Assembly (NCBI GenBank): GCA_021806005.1
Contig: JAJZDM010000031.1
Location: 1-35,970 of the forward strand
Length of the DNA stretch: 35,970 nt
DNA from: Acidobacteriota bacterium
GTDB lineage: Bacteria; Acidobacteriota; Terriglobia; Terriglobales; Acidobacteriaceae
Direction of reading: 5' to 3'
Shown one piece after another: positions 1 through 7,385 of the stretch. The first letter of the stretch is position 1. Each line of letters starts with the position of its first letter. The position numbers and the translations under genes were made by a program. Below the pieces are notes generated by a model, which was not told the DNA's origin, did not search any database, and saw only the letters and a list, made by a program, of their open reading frames with translations.

Positions 1-1
1 C

Positions 2-1027
2 GATCTCTTGCATCTGGCGCTGCTGGTTCTGGGGGTGGGCAAGGGCGACGAGGTGATTGTTCCTTCCTTCGCATTCATAGCGGTTGCCAATGCCGTGATT
101 CAGGTAAATGCCACGCCGGTGTTTGCGGAGATCGATCCGGTGAGCCTCAATCTGGATCCGGCATCTGTGGAGCAGGTGATTACTGCGAAGACGCGGGCCA
201 TTCTGGTGGTTCACACATTTGGTGTCCCGGCGGATATGGATGCGCTGGGGGCGATCGCTCGCCGGCATGGGTTGGCGATCCTGGAGGACGCATGCGAGGC
301 TCCTGGCGCCCGTTTCGGAGAGCCGCAGGCAGACCGCAGGGTCGGCAGTTTCGGGGATCTCGCGGTGCTCGGCTTTTACCCGAACAAGCAGCTCACAACG
401 GGCGAAGGTGGCGCTGTGCTTTGCCGTGACGCCACCTATGCCAGAAGACTGCGGAGCTTGAGAAACCAGGGACGGAACTCAGATCGAGATCCGTCCGGTG
501 ATGCGGAGGAGGGAAGCCCGCACTCCCCTGGCTGGCTGGATCACAGGGAGGTGGGCTATAACTACCGGCTCTCCGAGATGGCATGCGCCCTTGGCCGGGT
601 GCAGTTGAGTCGGCTTGACGAGATGCTGGCGATGCGTGAAGCCGCTGCCAAAAGGTATAACGAGCTCCTCGCGGAGATTCCAGGCCTGGAGCGGCCGGCG
701 ATCGAGCTTCCGAAGCGGGTGATCAGTTGGTTTGTTTATGCGGTTCGTCTTCCAGGAGACGTAAGCCGGAGGCAGGTGCAATCTGAACTTGCCGGTAAGG
801 GCATTGCGACCGGGCGCTACTTCCCGCCCATTCACTTGCAGCCGAGTTGGCGTGGCCAGGCGAGATCCGGATACTCGCTGCAGGTGACGGAGGCGGTTGC
901 ACCCCGTATGCTGGCACTGCCCTTCTTCAACCGAATTGCTGCGGATCAACAGCGGGAGGTCGCCGAAGCCCTCAATCGCGCTGTTTTAAACGAGTCGCGA
1001 GCGAGTAAATCAGGGCGCGAAGACTAG
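2..1027 (+). CDS. DegT/DnrJ/EryC1/StrS family PLP-dependent aminotransferase (5' end missing)
   Basis: Aminotransferase of the family that puts amino groups on nucleotide-linked keto-sugars (ArnB, perosamine and related synthases). The frame is open to the left edge and the first visible residues already sit in the conserved helix before GKGDEVIVPSFAF, so perhaps 30-60 residues lie outside the window. Counting from the first visible His-Leu (residues 2-3), there is an EDACEAPGA stretch with the cofactor-ring Asp near 94 and FYPNKQLTTGEGG with the Schiff-base Lys near 127. The C-terminal part carries the usual GYNYRLSEM signature. Its stop overlaps the stop of the convergent minus-strand gene by 4 bases. 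The substrate cannot be read from sequence. Nearby small EamA-type proteins and hpnJ suggest an envelope sugar or lipid, which is inference. Confidence 0.88.
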   Translation, partial: DLLHLALLVLGVGKGDEVIVPSFAFIAVANAVIQVNATPVFAEIDPVSLNLDPASVEQVITAKTRAILVVHTFGVPADMDALGAIARRHGLAILEDACEAPGARFGEPQADRRVGSFGDLAVLGFYPNKQLTTGEGGAVLCRDATYARRLRSLRNQGRNSDRDPSGDAEEGSPHSPGWLDHREVGYNYRLSEMACALGRVQLSRLDEMLAMREAAAKRYNELLAEIPGLERPAIELPKRVISWFVYAVRLPGDVSRRQVQSELAGKGIATGRYFPPIHLQPSWRGQARSGYSLQVTEAVAPRMLALPFFNRIAADQQREVAEALNRAVLNESRASKSGRED

Positions 1028-1413
1028 TGCGACAGGAGGATCACGCCCAGAACTACGCAAAGGGTGGCCATCCAGCGCCGCCGATCCACGTGCTCATGCA
1101 GGAAGAGTTTTGCCGCCACGGCATTGCCGACGTAGGTCAGGGCGGCGATCGCCGGCCCCGCCAGCGAGAGGTTGGCGATGCTGAGAGCGAAGAGCATGGA
1201 GAAGAAGTTCAGCGCCATGCACAGCGCACCTGTCACAAACCGAGCGTTGGTCAGCACGGCGGCGATGGTCCCGCCCAACCCGCGACGGGAGCGCAGATCA
1301 TCCAGGTCGCCCAGTTGTCGCATGCCGGCGGCGATCATCACCTCGCCCATCACGGCCAGAGTGGCGACAAACAGGATAGCTGACCAGACATGCAGCAGTG
1401 GAGAAGCCGTCAT
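1024..1413 (-). CDS. small EamA/SMR-like membrane protein, second of a pair
   Basis: A 129-residue, very hydrophobic protein with about four membrane segments (roughly residues 5-28, 45-75, 80-100 and 110-128). It ends in the typical half-EamA pattern: a late helix, a short LHEHVDRRRW loop and a final helix. The length is that of a half-size drug/metabolite transporter (EmrE, ArnE, ArnF), not of a full ten-helix EamA permease. Its ATG overlaps the stop of the upstream partner by four bases (ATGA), suggesting translational coupling and a heterodimer. ArnE/ArnF, the undecaprenyl-phosphate aminoarabinose flippase, is the best-known such pair. Assignment to that exact function is not supported by residues, and amine or lipid export remains possible. 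Confidence 0.8.
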   Translation of the reverse strand: MTASPLLHVWSAILFVATLAVMGEVMIAAGMRQLGDLDDLRSRRGLGGTIAAVLTNARFVTGALCMALNFFSMLFALSIANLSLAGPAIAALTYVGNAVAAKLFLHEHVDRRRWMATLCVVLGVILLSH

Positions 1414-1844
1414 CGGCCCACTCCGGCGTCCATGTGATCCAGTTCCGGGTGCTCAGTTCGCGAGGGCCCCCCGGCTACAAACCCGACCGCGGTCACAATC
1501 AGCAGAACTCCTATCCAGCGCCACAGCGAGAGATGTTCGTGCAGCCAGAAACGCCCCATCAGAGCGATTACGACATAGCCAAAGGCCGTCGCCGGCATGA
1601 CGAAGGTCAGGTCTGCCCAGCTCAGGGCGGTGGTGTAGAGGGAGAAGAAGCCGATGAGCAACACAATCCCGATGTCCACATAGGGATTGAAGAGGGCGTG
1701 CCAGAGCAGCCCCAGGTGATGCAGGTTGACCGCTCCGATCTGCTCCATGCCTCGTTTGAGGAAGGAGTCACCGATGGAAGCCGAGAGCATGACGCCCAGC
1801 AGAATGGCATACTGCGATGGCCGCAGAACGTGTTTCACGTGCAT
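1410..1844 (-). CDS. small EamA/SMR-like membrane protein, first of a pair
   Basis: A 144-residue protein with about four membrane segments (near residues 10-25, 50-75, 78-98 and 105-125) and the half-EamA ending FWLHEHLSLWRW before the last helix. A short hydrophilic C-terminal tail follows. The ATG at 1844 has only a poor GAAGG element very close upstream. It lies about 100 bases after hpnJ on the same strand, separated from it by a strong terminator hairpin, so it may depend on read-through or on its own promoter. It probably works as a heterodimer with the overlapping downstream partner. The family is clear; the substrate is unknown. Confidence 0.8.
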   Translation of the reverse strand: MHVKHVLRPSQYAILLGVMLSASIGDSFLKRGMEQIGAVNLHHLGLLWHALFNPYVDIGIVLLIGFFSLYTTALSWADLTFVMPATAFGYVVIALMGRFWLHEHLSLWRWIGVLLIVTAVGFVAGGPSRTEHPELDHMDAGVGR

Positions 1845-1889
1845 CCCTTCATTGTTGCCGGCGGGAGATCGCCGCCTGGCGGGCCAATC

Positions 1890-1929
1890 AAAAAGGAAGG
1901 GCGGCCGGCGTGGATCGCCAGCCGCCCTT
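1890..1929 (-). terminator. intrinsic terminator after hpnJ
   Basis: Perfect 9-bp outer arms AAGGGCGGC / GCCGCCCTT (1897-1905 with 1921-1929) enclose a further GGCG/CGCC pairing and a five-base loop. Read on the minus strand, the hairpin is followed by CC and then a run of five T (plus-strand A at 1890-1894). It starts 15 bases after the hpnJ stop and precedes the small EamA-type gene. Confidence 0.85.
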
Positions 1930-1943
1930 GCCTTCAGAGGCCT

Positions 1944-3422
1944 CTATGCATTCTGTCCGACGCCCTTGCGAGCCTTCAGCGCATTCTGCTCCCGTTTTTC
2001 ACGAGCAGCCTTGTTGCGCTGCGAGCGCAGCTTCATGAAGCTCTTTGCCTCGACGTAGAGACGGGGCACATCGCGGTTTACAATTGCCTTCCATACCACC
2101 CGGGCCGCGGCTTTGGGACGGAAGTAGTACTCGTCGTAGAACTTGTGGACCATCTCCATCACGTACTCGGTGGGCAGGCCGGGATACTCGATGTGGGCCA
2201 TCTGGTGTCCGCCGCCGTCCTCCATCTTCTCGTTGGTGATGAAGTGATTGCGCTTGGCAAAGTCGTAGAACTCCGTGCCCGGGTAGGCGTGCGCCACGCT
2301 CACCTGGATGGTCTCGCAGTCCAGCGTCTTGGCGAAGTTGATGGTGTTGCGGATCGAGTCCTTGGTCTCACCGGGCAGGCCAAGAATGAAGTCCGCATGG
2401 ATGACGAGCCCCAGGTCGTGGCAGTCCTTGACGAACTCCCGCGCCCGTTCCACGGTGGCGCCCTTCTTGATGTTCTTCAGGATCTGCGGATCGCCGGATT
2501 CGAAGCCTACGATCAGCAGGCGGCAACCAGCCTCCTTCATCGCCTTCAAGGTATCGCGATCCGTGGTGACGCGGCTGGTGCAGCTCCAGGTGAGGCCCAG
2601 CGGCTTGAGTTTCTCGCACAACTCGATGGTGCGGGCCTTCTGGATGTTGAAGGTATCGTCATCGAAGAAGAATTCCTTCACAAAGGGAAAGTTTTCCTTG
2701 GCCCACTTCATCTCCGCGGCAACGTCATCGGTGGAGCGCTTGCGCCAGGCGTGTCCGCTCAGGGTCTGTGGCCATAGACAGAAGGTGCACTGGGCCGGAC
2801 ATCCGCGCGTGGAGTAGAGGGCGATGTACGGATGCAGAAGAAACGGCACGTTGTAACGTGTGACGTCGATATCGCGCTTGTAGATCTTGGTTGCCCAGGG
2901 CATCGCGTCCAGGTCTTCCACCTGCGGGCGATCCGGGTTGTGCTGAATCACGCCGTCGGCGTCCTTGTAGCTGATGCCCAGGATCTCCTGGAGAGGCTTG
3001 CCGTTGGCAAACTCCACCACCGAGAAGTCGAACTCGCGGCGGCAGATGAAGTCGATGACCTCACACTCGTTCAGGGCGCGGTCCGGGTCTGTGGTTACGG
3101 GCGGCCCGACGAAGCAGATCTTCAAGCCGGGGTTGGCCTTTTTGATGGCCCGGGCAAGCGCATGATCGCCAGACCAGCCCACAGTGGAGGTGAAAAGCAC
3201 CAAAAACTCGTACTCTTTGGCGATCTCAATGGTCTCCTGGGCGCTCACATGATGAGGAGGAGCATCGAGCAGTCGGGAACCCTCGAGCATTCCGGCCGGA
3301 TAGGTCAGCCAGACAGGGTACCAATAGGACTCGATCTCTCGAGTCGCGGGCCAGCGCGAACTGGCGCCACCATCGAAGTTTTCAAAGGACGGCGGGTTTA
3401 GGAGAAGTGTTTTCAGTGGCAT
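1944..3422 (-). CDS. hpnJ: hopanoid-associated B12-binding radical SAM protein HpnJ
   Basis: Full-length (492 aa) cobalamin-binding/radical-SAM protein. Residues 1-150 form a B12-binding-like Rossmann region beginning MPLKTLLLNPPSFENFDGG. The radical SAM core follows, with the [4Fe-4S] cluster motif C208-x3-C212-x2-C215 in STRGCPAQCTFC. FFDDDTFNI and a C-terminal helical tail follow, with a lysine/arginine-rich end. In hopanoid producers HpnJ acts late in side-chain modification, on the path from glucosaminyl-bacteriohopanetetrol to the cyclitol ether. No hpnI, hpnK or squalene-hopene cyclase is in this window, so the rest of the pathway must lie elsewhere. ATG at 3422 gives the family N-terminus, with a weak GGGAT upstream. 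It follows the outer-membrane factor gene by about 115 bases. Confidence 0.85.
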   Translation of the reverse strand: MPLKTLLLNPPSFENFDGGASSRWPATREIESYWYPVWLTYPAGMLEGSRLLDAPPHHVSAQETIEIAKEYEFLVLFTSTVGWSGDHALARAIKKANPGLKICFVGPPVTTDPDRALNECEVIDFICRREFDFSVVEFANGKPLQEILGISYKDADGVIQHNPDRPQVEDLDAMPWATKIYKRDIDVTRYNVPFLLHPYIALYSTRGCPAQCTFCLWPQTLSGHAWRKRSTDDVAAEMKWAKENFPFVKEFFFDDDTFNIQKARTIELCEKLKPLGLTWSCTSRVTTDRDTLKAMKEAGCRLLIVGFESGDPQILKNIKKGATVERAREFVKDCHDLGLVIHADFILGLPGETKDSIRNTINFAKTLDCETIQVSVAHAYPGTEFYDFAKRNHFITNEKMEDGGGHQMAHIEYPGLPTEYVMEMVHKFYDEYYFRPKAAARVVWKAIVNRDVPRLYVEAKSFMKLRSQRNKAAREKREQNALKARKGVGQNA

Positions 3423-3538
3423 AAGATCCCATTTGATTTTACCACTCTCGGCTCATGAAACTCCGAGTTCGCGGGGTTCCTGGTTATCAGGATGAGCCGT
3501 AGACGAGGGAGCCGGGTGTGTTTTGTGCTGGTCTGGAA

Positions 3539-4888
3539 TCAATGGCTTATGGCGCCGGCCGGCAGGCCCTCGGCGAGGGCTTCCGCACCTTTGAGCCACT
3601 CCTCCAGACGGCCGGTCTGTTCGAGCAGATTCACCCGTGCCTGCTGCAGTTGGTACTGAGAATCCAGTAGATCGAGGGTTCGCGCTCCAGCATCCAGCAG
3701 GGCCCTCTGCTTATCTTCGGGGGTCATCGGAGCCTCGTTCGGGTTGCTGCTGCTGGAGTTAAGCTCGGATTCGATGACGCTCACCTGTTCCTGCGCAATC
3801 GCCTGATCAAGCTCGGCGACCTTGCTGCGCGCGGCCAGTTCTGCCGCGCTTCGGCGGAGCTTCTTACGTCCCTGCAGAAACTGTTCGCGCTGGGCCTCTG
3901 ATTCGAAGTAGGCCCGATGAGCCTCTGCCATGGCCTCGGCTGCCTCATCCTGATGGTGGCGGTCATAGATGGGAAGGTTCATGGCGAGATAGAAGCTCAC
4001 GGCATTCTCGCTCTTACCTAAAAAGGCTGGATAGTAGGTTGTATAGGAGTTCTGGCTGGTGTCAATGCGCGTGTAATTGATTCCAAAGCTCATCTCGGGC
4101 CGCAGCAGGTAACGGCTCTTTCCAAATGCCAGTTCCTGCTGACTCCGGGCATTTTCCAGGGCAGCCTGCACTCCGTCGCTATTGGTCTGGTCTTCCACGG
4201 TGGTGGAAGCCTCCACGGCGGGCACGGACGGTATGGAGCTTTGAACCGTAATGATCTGATCATCGGGCAGCCCAATCAGCCTGGAGAGATGATTGCTCAG
4301 TAAGGCGGCATCATCCTGCAGGTCCATCCTGTCCAGTTGAATCTGGGCTGCGGTCCGCTGTGCCTTGAGCAGATCCATCCGGGTATTCTCACCCGCATCC
4401 AGACGCTCCTGTGCGATCGTAACCAACTGCGTAGCATCACTGGATTCCTGGTTCAGCACCTCCAGCTTGCGTTCATCGCTGTTGAGATTCAGGTAGGTTA
4501 CAGAAACATCCTGTTCTACCTGGCTGCGCATATCCTCCAACGAAAGCTTCGCAGCCCGCAACCCGGAGGCTGCCGCGCGGATGTTATCGCGCTGAGAAAA
4601 ATTGAAGACCAGTGACTGGCCGGTCAGGCTGACCACTGTAGGCAAAGCGGTCGGGACGCCAAATCCCTCTCCATATCCAACACTGGCGCCCGCGGTTGGA
4701 ATATATACGTCGCGCGTTTCGTTGAGCGCCGCCTGCGCCTTGCGTACTGACGCCTCCCACATCCGGACCCGGGCATCGTTCTTCAGCGCCAGATCTACCG
4801 CCGAGCCCAGAGAAATCTGCGCCGAGGCTCCAGCGGCACACGTCGCCAGCGTCACCCAACCGATCGCCCATCCAACTCGCAGACCCAT
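3539..4888 (-). CDS. TolC-like outer membrane efflux protein
   Basis: A 449-residue outer membrane efflux (OEP) protein. Residues 1-24 form a signal peptide ending in ASAQ. The mature protein has the duplicated long coiled-coil helices typical of TolC/OprM proteins: an Ala/Glu-rich first half with LDAGENTRMDLLKAQRT and a second half with RTLDLLDSQYQLQQARVNLLEQTGRLEEWL. ATG at 4888 is preceded by AAAGGA at 7 bases. It lies 76 bases after the TPR gene and follows the HlyD adaptor, so the three form an apparent operon. The trimer would make the outer-membrane and periplasmic tunnel of an export system. No inner-membrane pump is encoded here. Confidence 0.88.
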   Translation of the reverse strand: MGLRVGWAIGWVTLATCAAGASAQISLGSAVDLALKNDARVRMWEASVRKAQAALNETRDVYIPTAGASVGYGEGFGVPTALPTVVSLTGQSLVFNFSQRDNIRAAASGLRAAKLSLEDMRSQVEQDVSVTYLNLNSDERKLEVLNQESSDATQLVTIAQERLDAGENTRMDLLKAQRTAAQIQLDRMDLQDDAALLSNHLSRLIGLPDDQIITVQSSIPSVPAVEASTTVEDQTNSDGVQAALENARSQQELAFGKSRYLLRPEMSFGINYTRIDTSQNSYTTYYPAFLGKSENAVSFYLAMNLPIYDRHHQDEAAEAMAEAHRAYFESEAQREQFLQGRKKLRRSAAELAARSKVAELDQAIAQEQVSVIESELNSSSSNPNEAPMTPEDKQRALLDAGARTLDLLDSQYQLQQARVNLLEQTGRLEEWLKGAEALAEGLPAGAISH

Positions 4889-4964
4889 CTTTAATTCCTT
4901 TGGACTTCCTGAACCGTTTCCCGGTGCAGACAGAAGCCCCTTTTGGGGGCGTTACCCATCCGCC

Positions 4965-6044
4965 TTACAACTGGCGCAACGCCCTTTGTGCCGGCACATA
5001 ACCGGACGCCAACGCCAAAGCCTTTTCAAACTCGATCTTAGCGCCCGCCTTGTCTCCCTGGCGGAGCAGTATCTTTCCCAGCATCACGAATACCTTCACG
5101 GCCGGCGCGGCGTCGCTCCTGGCACTACCCTGCAGATACTCCCGCAACGCGCTCTGTTCCAGTTCCGGCTCGCGATGCATCTCACCCAGCAGGCTGGCTA
5201 CATCGACGACGCTGGCGTCCCGGTCGCGGTCCACGGCCAGAGCACGCTTGAGGGCATCCACGGCCTTGTCATACTCGCCGCGCTGACGATAAAAGGCTCC
5301 CAGGTCAACCCATGCGTCCGGATGGTTGGCAACGGCCGTGGCGGCCTGAAACTCCTGCTCCGCCTTCGTATAATTCTTTTGATTCTCTGCAACCAGCGCT
5401 CGAATCCTGTCTGCCTGCTGGGGAAGGCTGCTCTGCACTCGCTGAGCGAGCGCCAGGGCCTTGTCCAGGCCTCCTCCAAGCAACGACGGGGCGTCAATAT
5501 AAAACTCACTCAGGTCGTTGACGGCGGCTCCGTTCTCCGGGTCCAGGGCTACAGCCGCCACGAACGCGGCCTTCACCTTCAGCGCCAGCGTGAGGCCCGA
5601 GACGGGTCCTGCAGCTTCAGCAGCCAATCCGTCGGCTCTACCCAGCCAGTCCTCCGCCGTACTGCTCCGCGGCATCATCCGCACGGCCATGGCGCAGGCG
5701 TTCATGGCCTCATGGGCGTGCTGTTCGGCATAGTAGCTGCGGCACATCACCAGGTACGCTGCTCCATCGTCGGGATTGGACGCTGTAATCTTTTGAGCCA
5801 TGGCCAGAGACTCATCCAGGTTGCCGGTGAGCAGGGCTCTTTCTGCGGCAGATTCCTGCACGGCTGCGTCGGTTGCACTCTGTGGGCCCACATTCACGCC
5901 AATGCTTGCGTACAAGGGCAGCGTGAAAAGAACCAGCAGCAGGAAGACCGGCAGCAGCGGGGTAGAAGAAAACTGGAGCTTCCTCGCATCGATCAGGCCC
6001 CGATCCGGTCGTTCGTTGCATCCTCCGGTCACAGAAGATCTCAC
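4965..6044 (-). CDS. TPR-repeat protein with N-terminal membrane anchor
   Basis: A 359-residue protein. A short cytoplasmic start is followed by a hydrophobic segment (about residues 30-47) acting as uncleaved anchor or signal, then TPR-type helical repeats. Recognisable repeat units include the segments with PDDGAAYLVMCRSYY, HPDAWVDLGAFYRQRGEYDKAVDALKRAL, and the last about 45 residues (GDKAGAKIEFEKALALASGYVPAQRALRQL). The GTG start directly follows the TAG of the HlyD gene with no intergenic base, indicating tight coupling; GTG at codon 5 is an alternative. TPR domains are protein-protein docking modules. Its place between adaptor and outer membrane factor suggests a periplasmic scaffold of that export system (inference). 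Confidence 0.8.
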   Translation of the reverse strand: MRSSVTGGCNERPDRGLIDARKLQFSSTPLLPVFLLLVLFTLPLYASIGVNVGPQSATDAAVQESAAERALLTGNLDESLAMAQKITASNPDDGAAYLVMCRSYYAEQHAHEAMNACAMAVRMMPRSSTAEDWLGRADGLAAEAAGPVSGLTLALKVKAAFVAAVALDPENGAAVNDLSEFYIDAPSLLGGGLDKALALAQRVQSSLPQQADRIRALVAENQKNYTKAEQEFQAATAVANHPDAWVDLGAFYRQRGEYDKAVDALKRALAVDRDRDASVVDVASLLGEMHREPELEQSALREYLQGSARSDAAPAVKVFVMLGKILLRQGDKAGAKIEFEKALALASGYVPAQRALRQL

Positions 6045-7289
6045 CTACTGGCGCACCTTTACGTGCAGGCCGTCCGTCATGTCCACTTCTGATTTTGCTC
6101 CGAGAGCCACCTCGTCTCCCGGCTGCAGGCCGCTGATTACCTGAAATCTCTGGAGGTTGACCAGTCCTACTTTGACGGGCGTCATGACCAGGCGGTCTCC
6201 GACGATCCTGAAGACATAATCGACGCCATCAGTGTGCAGGGCCTCGCGCGGAAGGCTCAGCACGTCCTTGACCGTCAATTCGGTTACAGTGACGGTCACA
6301 TTCGTATTGGGCAGCAGGACGCCATTGGCGTCATCCACACTGATGAGACACTCGCCGACGTTGCGTGTTCCGGCGTAGGTGATGATCGTCTTGGGCGCCT
6401 CAAGGATATGTCCGTGCCACACCTCACCGGGTTTGGCCGGCCAGACGATGGATACCGGCTGCCCGGCCTGAAGCATGCCGATCTCCGGCTCGTCGAAGTA
6501 GGCCCGAATCTCCATCTTTTTCAGATCTGCCATGTAGACCAGCGCGTCTCCGCTTTGCACAAACTGGTAAGGGGCCACGGGCACGGAGTACACCGTTCCG
6601 GCAAAGGGTGCATGAATATCCACCGCTGCACAGAGCGCCTCGGCGGCGTCCACGGCTGCCTGCGCCTCCGCTACCTGCGCCTTCTGCGCCCGGATGTCCT
6701 GAGCCGAGTAGCGAACACCATTCTGCGCTTGCGCCTGGGCCTGGCTGAGCTGTGCCTCCGCGGCATGCAGCTGCTCCTGAGCCTGGTTTATCTCATTGGC
6801 GGAGGCCGCGCCTTTGGCAGCAAGACTCTGCAGGGACGCGAGGCGTTTGCCGTCCTGCTGCACCTGCAACTGCGCCGTGTCGACGGCACTGCGGGCCGTC
6901 AGGCGCTCCGCCCGGGTCCCGCCTTGTTCCATCATCTGCAGAGTGGCGAGATTTACGGCCAAGGCGGCCTCTGCCGCCGCCAGGTCCTTGCGTGCCTCGG
7001 TGTCATCCATCCGCACCAGTTCCTGACCGGCCGATACCCGCTCTCCCACGTGTACATCGATGTACTTCACTTCACCGGAGAGCGGAGCGTGGGCCTCAAA
7101 GGCATCCACGGGGTCGACCTTTCCATTGGTGGACTTGGTCTGGGTGAGCGTCTGCAACTCTGCCCGGGCCGCTGTGACTTCGACCACCTGGTGATTGGTA
7201 TGAAGATAAAAAACCAGGAGAAGACCCGCCGCGACCGCGACCAGTGCCCACACTCCTCTCCGCGATCGATACGAAACCTGTTGAGCCAT
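6045..7289 (-). CDS. HlyD/RND-type periplasmic adaptor (membrane fusion protein)
   Basis: A 414-residue adaptor. The N-terminal membrane segment covers about residues 12-29. A lipoyl-like half motif (SGEVKYIDVHVGERVSAGQELVRMDD) follows, then a long Ala/Gln-rich coiled-coil hairpin (about residues 85-215), the second lipoyl half (IHAPFAGTVYSVPVAPYQFVQSGD), a beta-barrel, and a membrane-proximal domain ending near QPGDEVALGAKSEVDMTDG. ATG at 7289 is preferred over a TTG two codons upstream. Such adaptors link an inner-membrane ABC, RND or MFS transporter to TolC; here the partners are a TPR protein and an OEP only. A TATACT box (minus 7307-7302) lies 12 bases before the start. Confidence 0.88.
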   Translation of the reverse strand: MAQQVSYRSRRGVWALVAVAAGLLLVFYLHTNHQVVEVTAARAELQTLTQTKSTNGKVDPVDAFEAHAPLSGEVKYIDVHVGERVSAGQELVRMDDTEARKDLAAAEAALAVNLATLQMMEQGGTRAERLTARSAVDTAQLQVQQDGKRLASLQSLAAKGAASANEINQAQEQLHAAEAQLSQAQAQAQNGVRYSAQDIRAQKAQVAEAQAAVDAAEALCAAVDIHAPFAGTVYSVPVAPYQFVQSGDALVYMADLKKMEIRAYFDEPEIGMLQAGQPVSIVWPAKPGEVWHGHILEAPKTIITYAGTRNVGECLISVDDANGVLLPNTNVTVTVTELTVKDVLSLPREALHTDGVDYVFRIVGDRLVMTPVKVGLVNLQRFQVISGLQPGDEVALGAKSEVDMTDGLHVKVRQ

Positions 7290-7385
7290 AAGCAAAATGT
7301 CAGTATATAAGACTTGCCTTCCCGGCCTGAGGTGTCAAAATTTTTGCGGCCGCTGCATCTTTTTCAACCCTGGAGAAAGTCTGGC

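Noticed and set aside
1398-2777. Long plus-strand frame (459 codons) opposite hpnJ and the EamA gene
   Set aside because: It is antisense to well-supported genes, has no family features and spans a terminator.
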